Shown piece by piece: positions 1 to 6,171 of a stretch of 8,935 nt of DNA. Within the stretch, counting starts at the first letter, position 1; each line of letters begins with the position of its first letter. The notes under the pieces were generated by a model. That model was given only the letters and a program-made list of their open reading frames with translations. It did not search any database and had not been told where the DNA came from. Both the position numbers and the translations under genes were made by a program. The stretch is from Cyanobacteria bacterium UBA11370 (GTDB lineage: Bacteria; Cyanobacteriota; Cyanobacteriia; Cyanobacteriales; Coleofasciculaceae), in NCBI GenBank assembly GCA_003486645.1, contig DNGI01000530.1:1-8935 (forward strand). Reading direction: 5' to 3'.

Positions 1-21
1 ATATGTAGTACTTTCTTTCCC

Positions 22-120
22 CCTTGTCCTCCTTGTCCTCCTTGTCCCCCTTGTCCACCTTATCCTCCTTGTCCCCCTTGTCCTCCTTGTCCCCCTTGTC
101 CCCCTTGTCCTCCTTGTCTT
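22..120. repeat. Tandem array of 11 nine-bp units
   Basis: Eleven consecutive 9-bp units of consensus CCTTGTCC(C/T) run without interruption. The only deviations are one unit ending in A (49-57), one with TAT in place of TGT (58-66) and a last unit ending TT (112-120). The base before position 22 no longer fits the unit well. The complementary strand reads (A/G)GGACAAGG. The array has no start codon or ribosome binding site in front of it, so I read it as non-coding. Short tandem repeats of this kind are common between genes in filamentous cyanobacteria, and copy number usually varies by strand slippage. Confidence 0.9.
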
Positions 121-151
121 CTTGAACACCAACTGGTGCGTGACCACACTC

Positions 152-167
152 GGAGTGGGGAGTGGGA
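152..167. repeat. Short heptamer repeat (AGTGGGG units)
   Basis: Two AGTGGGG-type heptamers (154-160 and 161-167) sit in a 16-base string. That string is the exact reverse complement of 8904-8919 at the other end of the window. The unit is CCCCACT on the other strand and resembles the CCCCA(A/G)T short tandemly repeated sequences described in heterocystous cyanobacteria. Confidence 0.7.
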
Positions 168-169
168 TG

Positions 170-213
170 GAGTTAGGGTTAAGAGCGATCGCCATACTCC
201 GAATCTGACTCTG
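170..213. repeat. HIP1-containing stem-loop repeat, copy 1
   Basis: The segment contains GCGATCGCC (185-193), nine unmatched bases, and ATCTGACTCTG (203-213). Copy 2 at 1030-1072 has the same two blocks at exactly the same spacing and in the same orientation. Both copies start with GAGT(T/C)AG, which can pair with CTGACTC at the right end. In this copy the stem 170-176 / 205-211 has one G-T wobble. The two copies flank the Uma2-like gene. This looks like a small dispersed non-coding repeat, but I cannot name a family. Confidence 0.5.
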
Positions 214-266
214 GCAATTTAAAATAGCATTGATAACATTGAAATTTTATTGAATTAGGGCAAAGT

Positions 267-1016
267 ATGGTAGTTAGTATTGCTAGTTATGAGATTACCT
301 GGGAAAAATTACCCGACGATTTTGTTTTACCTGATGATCCTGTGGACAATATCAATCAACCGCCTTTAGCTGCTGCTTTAACCAATAGTTTGGTCGTTGC
401 TGGTAGATTGCAAGTGACGATGCTCACGCCAACCAATTACGGGATTTGTGCTACTGTAAATGGCAAAATGGTGATTAAAGCTCCAGATTGGGCTTATATT
501 CCTGAAATTCGAGTCCCGCGAGAGGATGTTATTCGCAGTTATACGCCTCAACTTCAGGGAGAAATTCCGACACTTGTGATTGAATTTCTTTCAGATACGG
601 ATGGTGGAGAGTATTCGAGTAAGCCAACTTATCCTCCTGGCAAATGGTTTTTTTATGAGCAAGTTTTACGAGTTCCTTACTACGCCATTTTTGAACTAAC
701 AGAGGGAATTTTGGAATTTTATCATTTAGATGAATCGGGACAGTATCAGTTGCAGCAACCGGATGAAAATCAACGGTATTGGATTGCAGAAATGAGTTTA
801 TTTTTAGGCGTATGGGAGGGTACGAGAGAAAATCGAACTGGATATTGGTTACGGTGGTGGGATGAAGAAGGAGAATTATTATTGTGGGGAGAGGAGTTAG
901 CGGAACAGGAACGGGAACGTGCTGAACGGGAACGGGAACGTGCTGAACAAGAACGGGAACGTGCTGAGAGATTGGCGGCGCAGTTACGGGCGGCTGGAAT
1001 TGAACCGGAGGGGTGA
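267..1016 (+). CDS. Uma2/DUF820-family PD-(D/E)XK protein with Glu/Arg-rich coiled-coil tail
   Basis: The 249-residue product fits the Uma2 (DUF820) family, which is greatly expanded in cyanobacteria. The family has a restriction-endonuclease-like fold, but its cellular substrate is mostly unknown. Visible core elements are Pro73-Asp74 in APDWAYIPE, Glu106 in PTLVIEFLSD, and a downstream lysine (Lys126 in PPGKWFFYE is the better candidate, Lys119 the alternative). These would form the PD...E...K metal site. VPYYAIFE (136-143) matches the family's conserved 'gVpeYwivD' segment. Residues 210-249 are a charged heptad-like coiled coil with three EQERERA-type repeats, ending in AAQLRAAGIEPEG, a typical Uma2 tail. 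The ATG at 267 follows a weak AGGG (257-260). It is a monocistronic gene that converges on the toxin-antitoxin pair. Family assignment is firm; nuclease activity and role are not shown by the sequence. Confidence 0.9.
   Translation: MVVSIASYEITWEKLPDDFVLPDDPVDNINQPPLAAALTNSLVVAGRLQVTMLTPTNYGICATVNGKMVIKAPDWAYIPEIRVPREDVIRSYTPQLQGEIPTLVIEFLSDTDGGEYSSKPTYPPGKWFFYEQVLRVPYYAIFELTEGILEFYHLDESGQYQLQQPDENQRYWIAEMSLFLGVWEGTRENRTGYWLRWWDEEGELLLWGEELAEQERERAERERERAEQERERAERLAAQLRAAGIEPEG
903..965 (+). repeat. Three in-frame 21-bp repeats in the Uma2 tail
   Basis: Three nearly identical 21-bp units, GAAC(A/G)(G/A)GAACGGGAACGTGCT, lie at 903-923, 924-944 and 945-965. Each encodes a heptad E(Q/R)ERERA (residues 213-233). 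Because the unit is a multiple of three, gain or loss of a copy would lengthen or shorten the coiled coil without a frameshift. Confidence 0.9.
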
Positions 1017-1028
1017 TAAGCTAATTAG

Positions 1029-1072
1029 AGAGTCAGAGGGTGTGCGATCGCCTCAGTCATCATCTGACTCTG
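1029..1072. repeat. HIP1-containing stem-loop repeat, copy 2
   Basis: A perfect 9-bp inverted repeat, AGAGTCAGA (1029-1037) and TCTGACTCT (1063-1071), encloses a 25-base loop that holds GCGATCGC (1044-1051). It shares both blocks and their spacing with copy 1 at 170-213. It lies between the convergent ends of the Uma2-like gene and the toxin gene, and its right half overlaps the last five codons and stop of the toxin. There is no T-run after the stem, so it is not a classical intrinsic terminator, though it could hinder transcription from either side. Confidence 0.6.
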
Positions 1073-1358
1073 CAAATAACGAACCCAAGTCACGATATCC
1101 ACTAACTACCCGCACAATTTCCACTCCATCTTCAAATGCGCGGTAAAGAATAATGTAATCATAAAGTGGAATACCTCGTAAGGAAGGTTCTATTTCAGAA
1201 TAACTACGACCCATATTCTGAAATGTTATTAAGTTCCGGCATTTTTGCTCAAAAGCATTGATAAATCGTTCTCCAGCTTCTATATTTCGACTTGTAAAAT
1301 AATCAGAAATCTCATCTAAGTCCTGGCTCGCTTCGGGTGATATAATGTAACGACTCAT
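1053..1358 (-). CDS. parE: ParE/RelE-superfamily toxin
   Basis: The 101-residue protein matches the type II toxin ParE/RelE fold. It has the N-terminal helix start ISPEASQDLDEISDYF (6-21), the helix around EAGERFINAFEQKC, the central LITFQNMGRSY, then strands with YDYIILYRAFEDGVEIVRVVSGYRDLGSLF (66-95). The last part is the family's 'Yr..dgveIlRVlhg.RDl' signature. ParE members poison DNA gyrase, whereas RelE members cut mRNA on ribosomes; the sequence resembles ParE more, but the target is an inference. The ATG overlaps the antitoxin stop by one base (TAATG) with no ribosome binding site of its own, which implies translational coupling. The final residues ESDDD are encoded by the right end of a dispersed repeat and look like an added tail. 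The antitoxin is directly upstream. Confidence 0.88.
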   Translation of the reverse strand: MSRYIISPEASQDLDEISDYFTSRNIEAGERFINAFEQKCRNLITFQNMGRSYSEIEPSLRGIPLYDYIILYRAFEDGVEIVRVVSGYRDLGSLFAESDDD

Positions 1359-1624
1359 TAGTGTTGATTCTCACGAGCTTTACTGAGTTTGTTTCGCAAT
1401 CTAGCAATAACAACGTCTCCATCAATCCCTTCTCCTCGGTCAAGCTGTTCAAGACCAACTACTACTTTTTGACGAGTTTCTTCTACCCACTTTTGATAAT
1501 AATTATCCCGTTCGGCTAACAGCCGCAATGCTTCAACAATTATCTCATAAGCCGTTTGGTATTTACCGCTTTTGAGTTTTTCTTGAATCAACTGTTCCTC
1601 TTCCGGTTTGAGGGTTATATTCAT
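1358..1624 (-). CDS. parD: ParD-family antitoxin
   Basis: The 88-residue product resembles ParD/CopG ribbon-helix-helix antitoxins. The N-terminal strand MNITLKPEE is followed by two helices with the family's SGKYQTAYEIIVEALRLL (residues 19-36), which form the dimeric DNA-binding domain. The acidic C-terminal half (LEQLDRGEGIDGD at 58-70, then a helix) is the part that in this family wraps round the toxin. The gene order antitoxin-toxin and the one-base overlap are the usual arrangement and favour excess antitoxin. A perfect Shine-Dalgarno sequence precedes this gene but not the toxin. Autorepression of the operon by the ribbon-helix-helix domain is known for the family and likely here, though I could not define an operator. 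Confidence 0.88.
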   Translation of the reverse strand: MNITLKPEEEQLIQEKLKSGKYQTAYEIIVEALRLLAERDNYYQKWVEETRQKVVVGLEQLDRGEGIDGDVVIARLRNKLSKARENQH

Positions 1625-1633
1625 TTTATTACC

Positions 1634-1640
1634 ACCTCCT
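1634..1640 (-). promoter_or_regulatory. Consensus ribosome binding site of the antitoxin gene
   Basis: The minus strand reads AGGAGGT, fully complementary to the anti-Shine-Dalgarno end of 16S rRNA. It lies nine bases before the antitoxin ATG at 1624. Most other genes in this window have weak sites, so this one suggests strong translation of the antitoxin relative to the toxin, which has none. Confidence 0.85.
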
Positions 1641-1934
1641 ATACTGCTTAAATTAATTGTAGGTCTAACCCACTAGAGCTGACCAGTTAATTATCAAACC
1701 AAAGCTTCAAAATAACGACGCAGTTAAACCAAAATCAGGGATAATTTAGGGTTCATGATGGTTTTATACAATCTCACTGAACGTCCAGTATGTTACAGAA
1801 TGTTAACAAATTTCAGGTTATCTGTGGCAGAACTTCCGGTTGGCAATGGTTAAGTTGAGAACTTTGTAAGAGAACCATTAGTGCTTTCCTCAATTATGAC
1901 CTCTTTAACCGCCAGCATTTACCAGAGGATAACG
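1641..1934. other. Divergent intergenic region between antitoxin and first GTPase gene
   Basis: This roughly 290-base stretch separates the minus-strand toxin-antitoxin operon from the plus-strand GTPase genes and must hold their promoters. Apart from the candidate antitoxin promoter, I see an 8-bp palindrome TGTTAACA (1801-1808), a TATACAAT (1765-1772) that could serve as a -10 element but lacks a good -35 partner, and TTGGCA (1840-1845) without a convincing -10. The right end, 1881-1934, remains open in the GTPase reading frame and could be coding if a GTG at 1881 or an ATG at 1896 is used. No RNA gene was recognised. Confidence 0.4.
1656..1685 (-). promoter_or_regulatory. Possible promoter of the toxin-antitoxin operon
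   Basis: On the minus strand TGGTCA (1685-1680, four of six matches to TTGACA) is followed after 18 bases by TACAAT (1661-1656, five of six matches to TATAAT). This is a plausible sigma-70-type promoter just upstream of the antitoxin ribosome binding site. It was found by eye only and such matches occur by chance in AT-rich DNA. Confidence 0.3.
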
Positions 1935-4448
1935 ATGTCAAACGCAAACTCAACCGCCAACGAATCTCTAAACTATCCCTTTCTCCTCCTTAGTCACATG
2001 GTTTGTGCGGAACAACAAATTCATCGTGACACGGCACAAGCGCTACAAGAACTCGCCAGTCAAACAAAAATAGGAGAGGATACGATCGCAGAGATGGAGA
2101 AAATTCTCACTCAAGATAAACAGTGCCTTTCTGTGGAGGAGATAGCGAGCAAAATAGCACCCGATCAGCAACAAGAAACCCTGCGACAACTCTTAGCAAT
2201 GGGGTATGTAGACGGTTTCTTTTCACCTTTGGAACGGGAATTGATCGAACAGGTAGCGCAGATTTGGAATTGGTCTATAGAGGAACTCCAGCAACTATTA
2301 GTAGAAGCAGAACGGTTAAATTATAATCCTTCTATTAATGAGAATCAAGAGCCATCAAAACTTTCGGTGGGAGCGCTTTTACTCAAGGGAGCTGAGTCTA
2401 TTTTATCTCGCGCTTTAGTGACAAAGTTAGCCGAGTTAGTTCCTGAACCTATGGGATATCGCATTCAACAATTACAGCGAGAGATTCTTTTAGCAGGACC
2501 AGAATATAGTGAGGCTGTTCAGCGGTGTACGGCGATCGCATCGGAAGATTATAAGTTAGCAGAAGCGGCTTTAAAAGAAACCCGATCAGCTTTGGCAAAT
2601 TTAGGAAAACGTATCCAAGAAACGATTGAAGAACTACAGCAAAACACGCTCACTAAGGGAGATGGAATTACGGCGAAAGAAATTGTAAAGCAACTAGAGA
2701 GTAGCAAAGAATTTATTACGGCTGATATTATTAAAGAAATTGACAGGGTGCGTGAGTCACTACGAGCAAAACAACGTGCCCTTAATTATTTTAGTATTGC
2801 CTTTATCGGTAAAACGAAAACTGGAAAAAGTACACTTCATGCCATTATTACAGGTGGTGGATGGGATGCCATTGGAACAGGAGGACAACGCACAACTCGG
2901 TTTAATCGGGTGTATGAATGGAAAAACATTCGGATTATTGATACTCCTGGAATTGGCGCTCCTGGGGGTAAAACAGATGAGGAAATTGTTGCAAGTGTAA
3001 TTGAAGAATCTGATGTGATTTGTTATGTCGTTACTAATGATAGTATTCAAGAAACCGAGTTTCAATTTTTGAAGCAGTTAAAACAGAAAGCCAAGCCACT
3101 GATTATTTTACTCAATGTTAAGAATAATCTGCGCGATTCTCGACGATTGGAGTATTTTTTAAATGAACCCAATACACTCTTAGCGATGGAGGGGAAAAGT
3201 GGTTTGGGTGGACATATTGAACGTATTCGACGTTATGCTAAAGAGCATTATGCGAACGATTACTTTGATATCATTCCAGTCATGCTTCTTGCGGCACAAA
3301 TGGCAAGCGAACCTGAACATCAAGGGTATAAAGATAAGCTTTTTAAAGCTAGCCGAATCCAAGATTTTTTGGATTCAATCCGGGAGTCTTTAGTGAACCA
3401 TGGGGTAATTCGGCGATCGCAAACGTTGCTTGGTTCTACTGTCGGTGCAATTGAACATCCTTGTTACTGGATTACCCAACAAATTCAAGTCTATCAACAG
3501 TTAATAGAAACGCTAAAAAATCAGCGAAAAAGGCTTGATGATCAAATTTTAGCAGCGGGCAAGGATAATTTAGCTTTATTACAGCAAAAAATCGCCGATA
3601 TTTTTCAAGATTTGCTGAACTCATTACCCGAATTTGCTGAAGAGAATTGGAATTTTAACGAGGATAGTTTGAAGCGGAATTGGGAACATAAACTTAAAGC
3701 TATAAAATTTGATGATCGCCTGCAAAATGTCTATAACACCACTAACCAACGCTTTAATCAGGAGGTACAGGAGGCGATTGAGGAAATTGGTAGCGAATTA
3801 ACCCTGATTGCTCAACTAGGGGGTGTCGATTTCCGTTTTTATGAAGATAAAAGCCCAATTTATGATCAAACTTTTGAGCGAATAGGGGGAAGTTTTTTAC
3901 GACTTTCAAAAACTATTGTTACTTCGTTTAAACCCTCTGTAAATAAGACGGTAATGATGGGTGCAGTTTTTCTGAATAACCTAATTGGTATTTTTAAAAG
4001 TCCTGAAGAAAAACGTCGTTTTGCTGTGCAACGAGTCTCCAAATTACTAGCACCTCAAATCCGAGAACGTCAGCAAGCCATAATGGAAGAAGCAATGGTT
4101 AAATTTAGGGAATATTATCGTTATGCAAGTGGTAGCATGGATAAGTATTTTGAGGGATTGATTCAAGGATTAGAAGCTCTTATCCCTGAGTTGGAAACAC
4201 CCAAAAAAAAGTTTGATGCTAGTGTCCAAACTCTGAATCTGGCTTATGCCAAGCGAATTGTTGATTGGTGTCTGGAAAACTATGAGCCATTAACAGAGCA
4301 AAATATTCATAAAACCATTACTAAAGTTGAACGAAATTTCGGTTCTCGAATTACTATTGAAACCAAATTTGCGATTCAAAGCAAAATGTCACCTCAACAG
4401 ATTAATCAAATTCTACAAGAGGATATTTCTATTCAGCGAATTCAATAA
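1935..4448 (+). CDS. Dynamin-like GTPase with N-terminal TerB-like domain
   Basis: Numbering is from the ATG at 1935 (837 aa). Residues about 14-125 are helical and TerB-like, with LLAMGYVDGFFSPLERELIE (Asp93, Gly94, Ser97, Glu100) matching the family's 'ADG..s..E...i' core. A helical, partly coiled-coil neck follows (about 145-280). The GTPase domain shows the P-loop GKTKTGKST (292-300), switch Thr320/Thr321, DTPG (336-339) and a G4-position NVKN (394-397) that lacks the usual Asp. The C-terminal part is helical, with a hydrophobic stretch VMMGAVFLNNLIGIF (673-687) that could be a membrane-binding paddle. This domain order fits the bacterial dynamin superfamily, whose members bind and reshape membranes on GTP hydrolysis. 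I chose ATG 1935 because AGAGGA (1924-1929) lies five bases before it. GTG 1881 (855 aa) and ATG 1896 are in frame but lack a ribosome binding site. A second GTPase gene follows after 12 bases, so the two probably work together. Confidence 0.82.
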   Translation: MSNANSTANESLNYPFLLLSHMVCAEQQIHRDTAQALQELASQTKIGEDTIAEMEKILTQDKQCLSVEEIASKIAPDQQQETLRQLLAMGYVDGFFSPLERELIEQVAQIWNWSIEELQQLLVEAERLNYNPSINENQEPSKLSVGALLLKGAESILSRALVTKLAELVPEPMGYRIQQLQREILLAGPEYSEAVQRCTAIASEDYKLAEAALKETRSALANLGKRIQETIEELQQNTLTKGDGITAKEIVKQLESSKEFITADIIKEIDRVRESLRAKQRALNYFSIAFIGKTKTGKSTLHAIITGGGWDAIGTGGQRTTRFNRVYEWKNIRIIDTPGIGAPGGKTDEEIVASVIEESDVICYVVTNDSIQETEFQFLKQLKQKAKPLIILLNVKNNLRDSRRLEYFLNEPNTLLAMEGKSGLGGHIERIRRYAKEHYANDYFDIIPVMLLAAQMASEPEHQGYKDKLFKASRIQDFLDSIRESLVNHGVIRRSQTLLGSTVGAIEHPCYWITQQIQVYQQLIETLKNQRKRLDDQILAAGKDNLALLQQKIADIFQDLLNSLPEFAEENWNFNEDSLKRNWEHKLKAIKFDDRLQNVYNTTNQRFNQEVQEAIEEIGSELTLIAQLGGVDFRFYEDKSPIYDQTFERIGGSFLRLSKTIVTSFKPSVNKTVMMGAVFLNNLIGIFKSPEEKRRFAVQRVSKLLAPQIRERQQAIMEEAMVKFREYYRYASGSMDKYFEGLIQGLEALIPELETPKKKFDASVQTLNLAYAKRIVDWCLENYEPLTEQNIHKTITKVERNFGSRITIETKFAIQSKMSPQQINQILQEDISIQRIQ

Positions 4449-4460
4449 TCTTGAGTTAAA

Positions 4461-6149
4461 ATGGGTTCTAATAAAATAACAATCAAGGCGGTTACGGTCA
4501 GTAAAAAATTTAAGGATACTTGTGTAAAATTTGACCATTTACTGGCTCACTACAATAGTGCAAAATTAACCCAAATCCGCCAAAAATTGCGAAACGAGCT
4601 AAAAATATACCAAGAACAATCTGTTTTAACTATAGCCTTTATCGGTCAGTATAGTAGTGGTAAATCTACAATTATATCGGCTCTAACGGGACGGCGAGAT
4701 ATTCAGATTAATTCCGATATTACAACTCAAAAAACTACAATTTATGATTGGAATGGAATCAAGCTTATTGATACACCAGGACTTTTTACAGAATGGCACG
4801 ATCACGATGAGATAACCTATGCCGCTATTGCTAAAGCAGACTTATTGGTTTTCTGTGTTACGTCAATGCTATTTGACAGTGTAACAGTAGAAAATTTTAA
4901 GCAGTTAGCTTATCAAAAAGGCTATCGCTGGAAAATGATGTTAGTTGTGAATAAAATGTCGGATGAAGCAGGAGACGATCAGCAAAAGATTGCTAATTAC
5001 TCTCAGAGTTTAGGTGAGGCAATTTATCCCTACAGTCTTGATGAATTTCCCATTTGTTTTATCGATGCTAAAGATTATTGTGAAGGGGTTGATCAAGGGG
5101 AAGATTTTTTCGTAGAAGTTAGCCGTTTCCAAAGCTTTATTGATAGACTTAATACTTTTGTAGAATGTCGGGGTTACTTAGCAAAATTTGATACACCCAT
5201 CCGCATTGCTTTAAGTTGTGTTGATGAAACTCAGTGGATTGTGAGTCGCAACTCTAACCAGGATTCGGCATTTTTGGAAATCTTAACCCGTTTATCTCGT
5301 CTCGTGCGAAAAGAACGCGATCGCTTACGCACTAACGTCAATATGATCGCGTTGCGACTCTCCTCAGCTATTGTGAAGGAAGGAACTCTGATTGCTAGTG
5401 GTGCGCTAACAAATGTAGATTTTGAGAGACTGAATCAACAAGCTGAATTGAAGATAAGGAAGTACTATGATCAAGTTCAACAAGAACTAAAAGCTGTTGT
5501 TAATGCGGCTATTAATTCAAGAGATAAAAGAATTAATGAATTTCTTGATCTGCCTCTAGTAGAGACTTTTTTGACCTGCGTTACTCAATCTAAAAAAGAT
5601 AAATTAACTGGGGTTAATGTGAGAAAATTGGACGGAGTTAATGCTCAAATCAATTGGATTAAAAGCATTGGGGATAGGGGAAAATATCTAGTCAACAACA
5701 CGACAACATCAGAGGAACTAAAAATTACTGAAGGGGAGACATCGGAAAAAGTTATAAATTATGATTTTAAACCGTGGCAAGACCTAGATATAGCTAAAAT
5801 AATTAGCAGTATGGCGAAATTTATGACTACTGCTTTAGGGAGGGTTTCAGATAGAGGAGAGACTCTCGAAATGCGTCGAGAATTGCAAATGGCTGATATA
5901 CGCCGCTATATTACCAGTCAGTTTCAGGCAATCTCTCAAGAGTTACAAAATCAAATTAAAATTGAATGTTTAGAACTTGAAAGACAAGTTTATGGGGAGA
6001 TTGAGAAAAAAATCATGGCTGCTTATACCCAAGAAAGCCATGCGATCGCAGCTTCAAACCAATCACTCAAGCACCTTGCGGAAATCCGTCATGATTTTGA
6101 GGCAATCTTGAACTATATCACTCAAGGGATTGAGAATCCGAGAGTTTGA
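4461..6149 (+). CDS. Dynamin-like GTPase, second member of the pair
   Basis: This 562-residue protein has a short helical N-terminus (about 15-55) and then a GTPase domain. The domain has the P-loop GQYSSGKST (62-70), switch I threonines in DITTQKTT (86-93), DTPG (104-107), the G4-position NKMS (164-167, where the usual Asp is Ser and an Asp follows one residue later) and a possible G5 IDAK (201-204). GQxSSGKST is typical of dynamin-like GTPases. The rest (about 265-560) is predicted mostly helical with long charged helices (275-300, 320-350, 470-520), as in dynamin stalks; no clear transmembrane span is visible. It starts 12 bases after the stop of the preceding GTPase gene with only a weak GAG upstream, so it is probably translated from the same message. 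Unequal adjacent dynamin pairs are known in other bacteria and form hetero-oligomers. The exact role in this organism is unknown. The 3' end converges on the porin gene with 22 bases between. Confidence 0.85.
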   Translation: MGSNKITIKAVTVSKKFKDTCVKFDHLLAHYNSAKLTQIRQKLRNELKIYQEQSVLTIAFIGQYSSGKSTIISALTGRRDIQINSDITTQKTTIYDWNGIKLIDTPGLFTEWHDHDEITYAAIAKADLLVFCVTSMLFDSVTVENFKQLAYQKGYRWKMMLVVNKMSDEAGDDQQKIANYSQSLGEAIYPYSLDEFPICFIDAKDYCEGVDQGEDFFVEVSRFQSFIDRLNTFVECRGYLAKFDTPIRIALSCVDETQWIVSRNSNQDSAFLEILTRLSRLVRKERDRLRTNVNMIALRLSSAIVKEGTLIASGALTNVDFERLNQQAELKIRKYYDQVQQELKAVVNAAINSRDKRINEFLDLPLVETFLTCVTQSKKDKLTGVNVRKLDGVNAQINWIKSIGDRGKYLVNNTTTSEELKITEGETSEKVINYDFKPWQDLDIAKIISSMAKFMTTALGRVSDRGETLEMRRELQMADIRRYITSQFQAISQELQNQIKIECLELERQVYGEIEKKIMAAYTQESHAIAASNQSLKHLAEIRHDFEAILNYITQGIENPRV

Positions 6150-6171
6150 AAGAAAAACACTTTATACCGAC

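Noticed and set aside
22..120. CRISPR array
   Set aside because: Units are 9 bp and directly contiguous with no spacers.
1029..1071. Intrinsic terminator between the convergent Uma2 and toxin genes
   Set aside because: The 9-bp stem has a 25-base loop, is not GC-rich and is not followed by a T-run on either strand.
919..1146. Open frame of 75 codons on the plus strand
   Set aside because: It overlaps the repetitive tail of the Uma2-like gene and the end of the toxin gene in other frames. Its Asn-rich start is only the 21-bp repeat read out of frame.
1788..1808. NtcA-type site (GTA-N8-TAC) before the GTPase operon
   Set aside because: GTA and TAC occur here but with the wrong spacing. Only the TGTTAACA palindrome remains, with no known regulator.
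1881..1934. GTG at 1881 or ATG at 1896 as start of the first GTPase
   Set aside because: The frame is open from 1881, but no ribosome binding site precedes either codon, while ATG 1935 has AGAGGA at a five-base spacing. The upstream 18 residues also look unlike a conserved domain. It cannot be excluded.
2740..3393. Several overlapping open frames on both strands inside the first GTPase gene
   Set aside because: They lie wholly within a gene with clear GTPase motifs, show no recognisable domains and have no ribosome binding sites of note.
6150..6171. Terminator or small gene between the second GTPase and porin genes
   Set aside because: The 22-base gap has no inverted repeat and no room for a gene.
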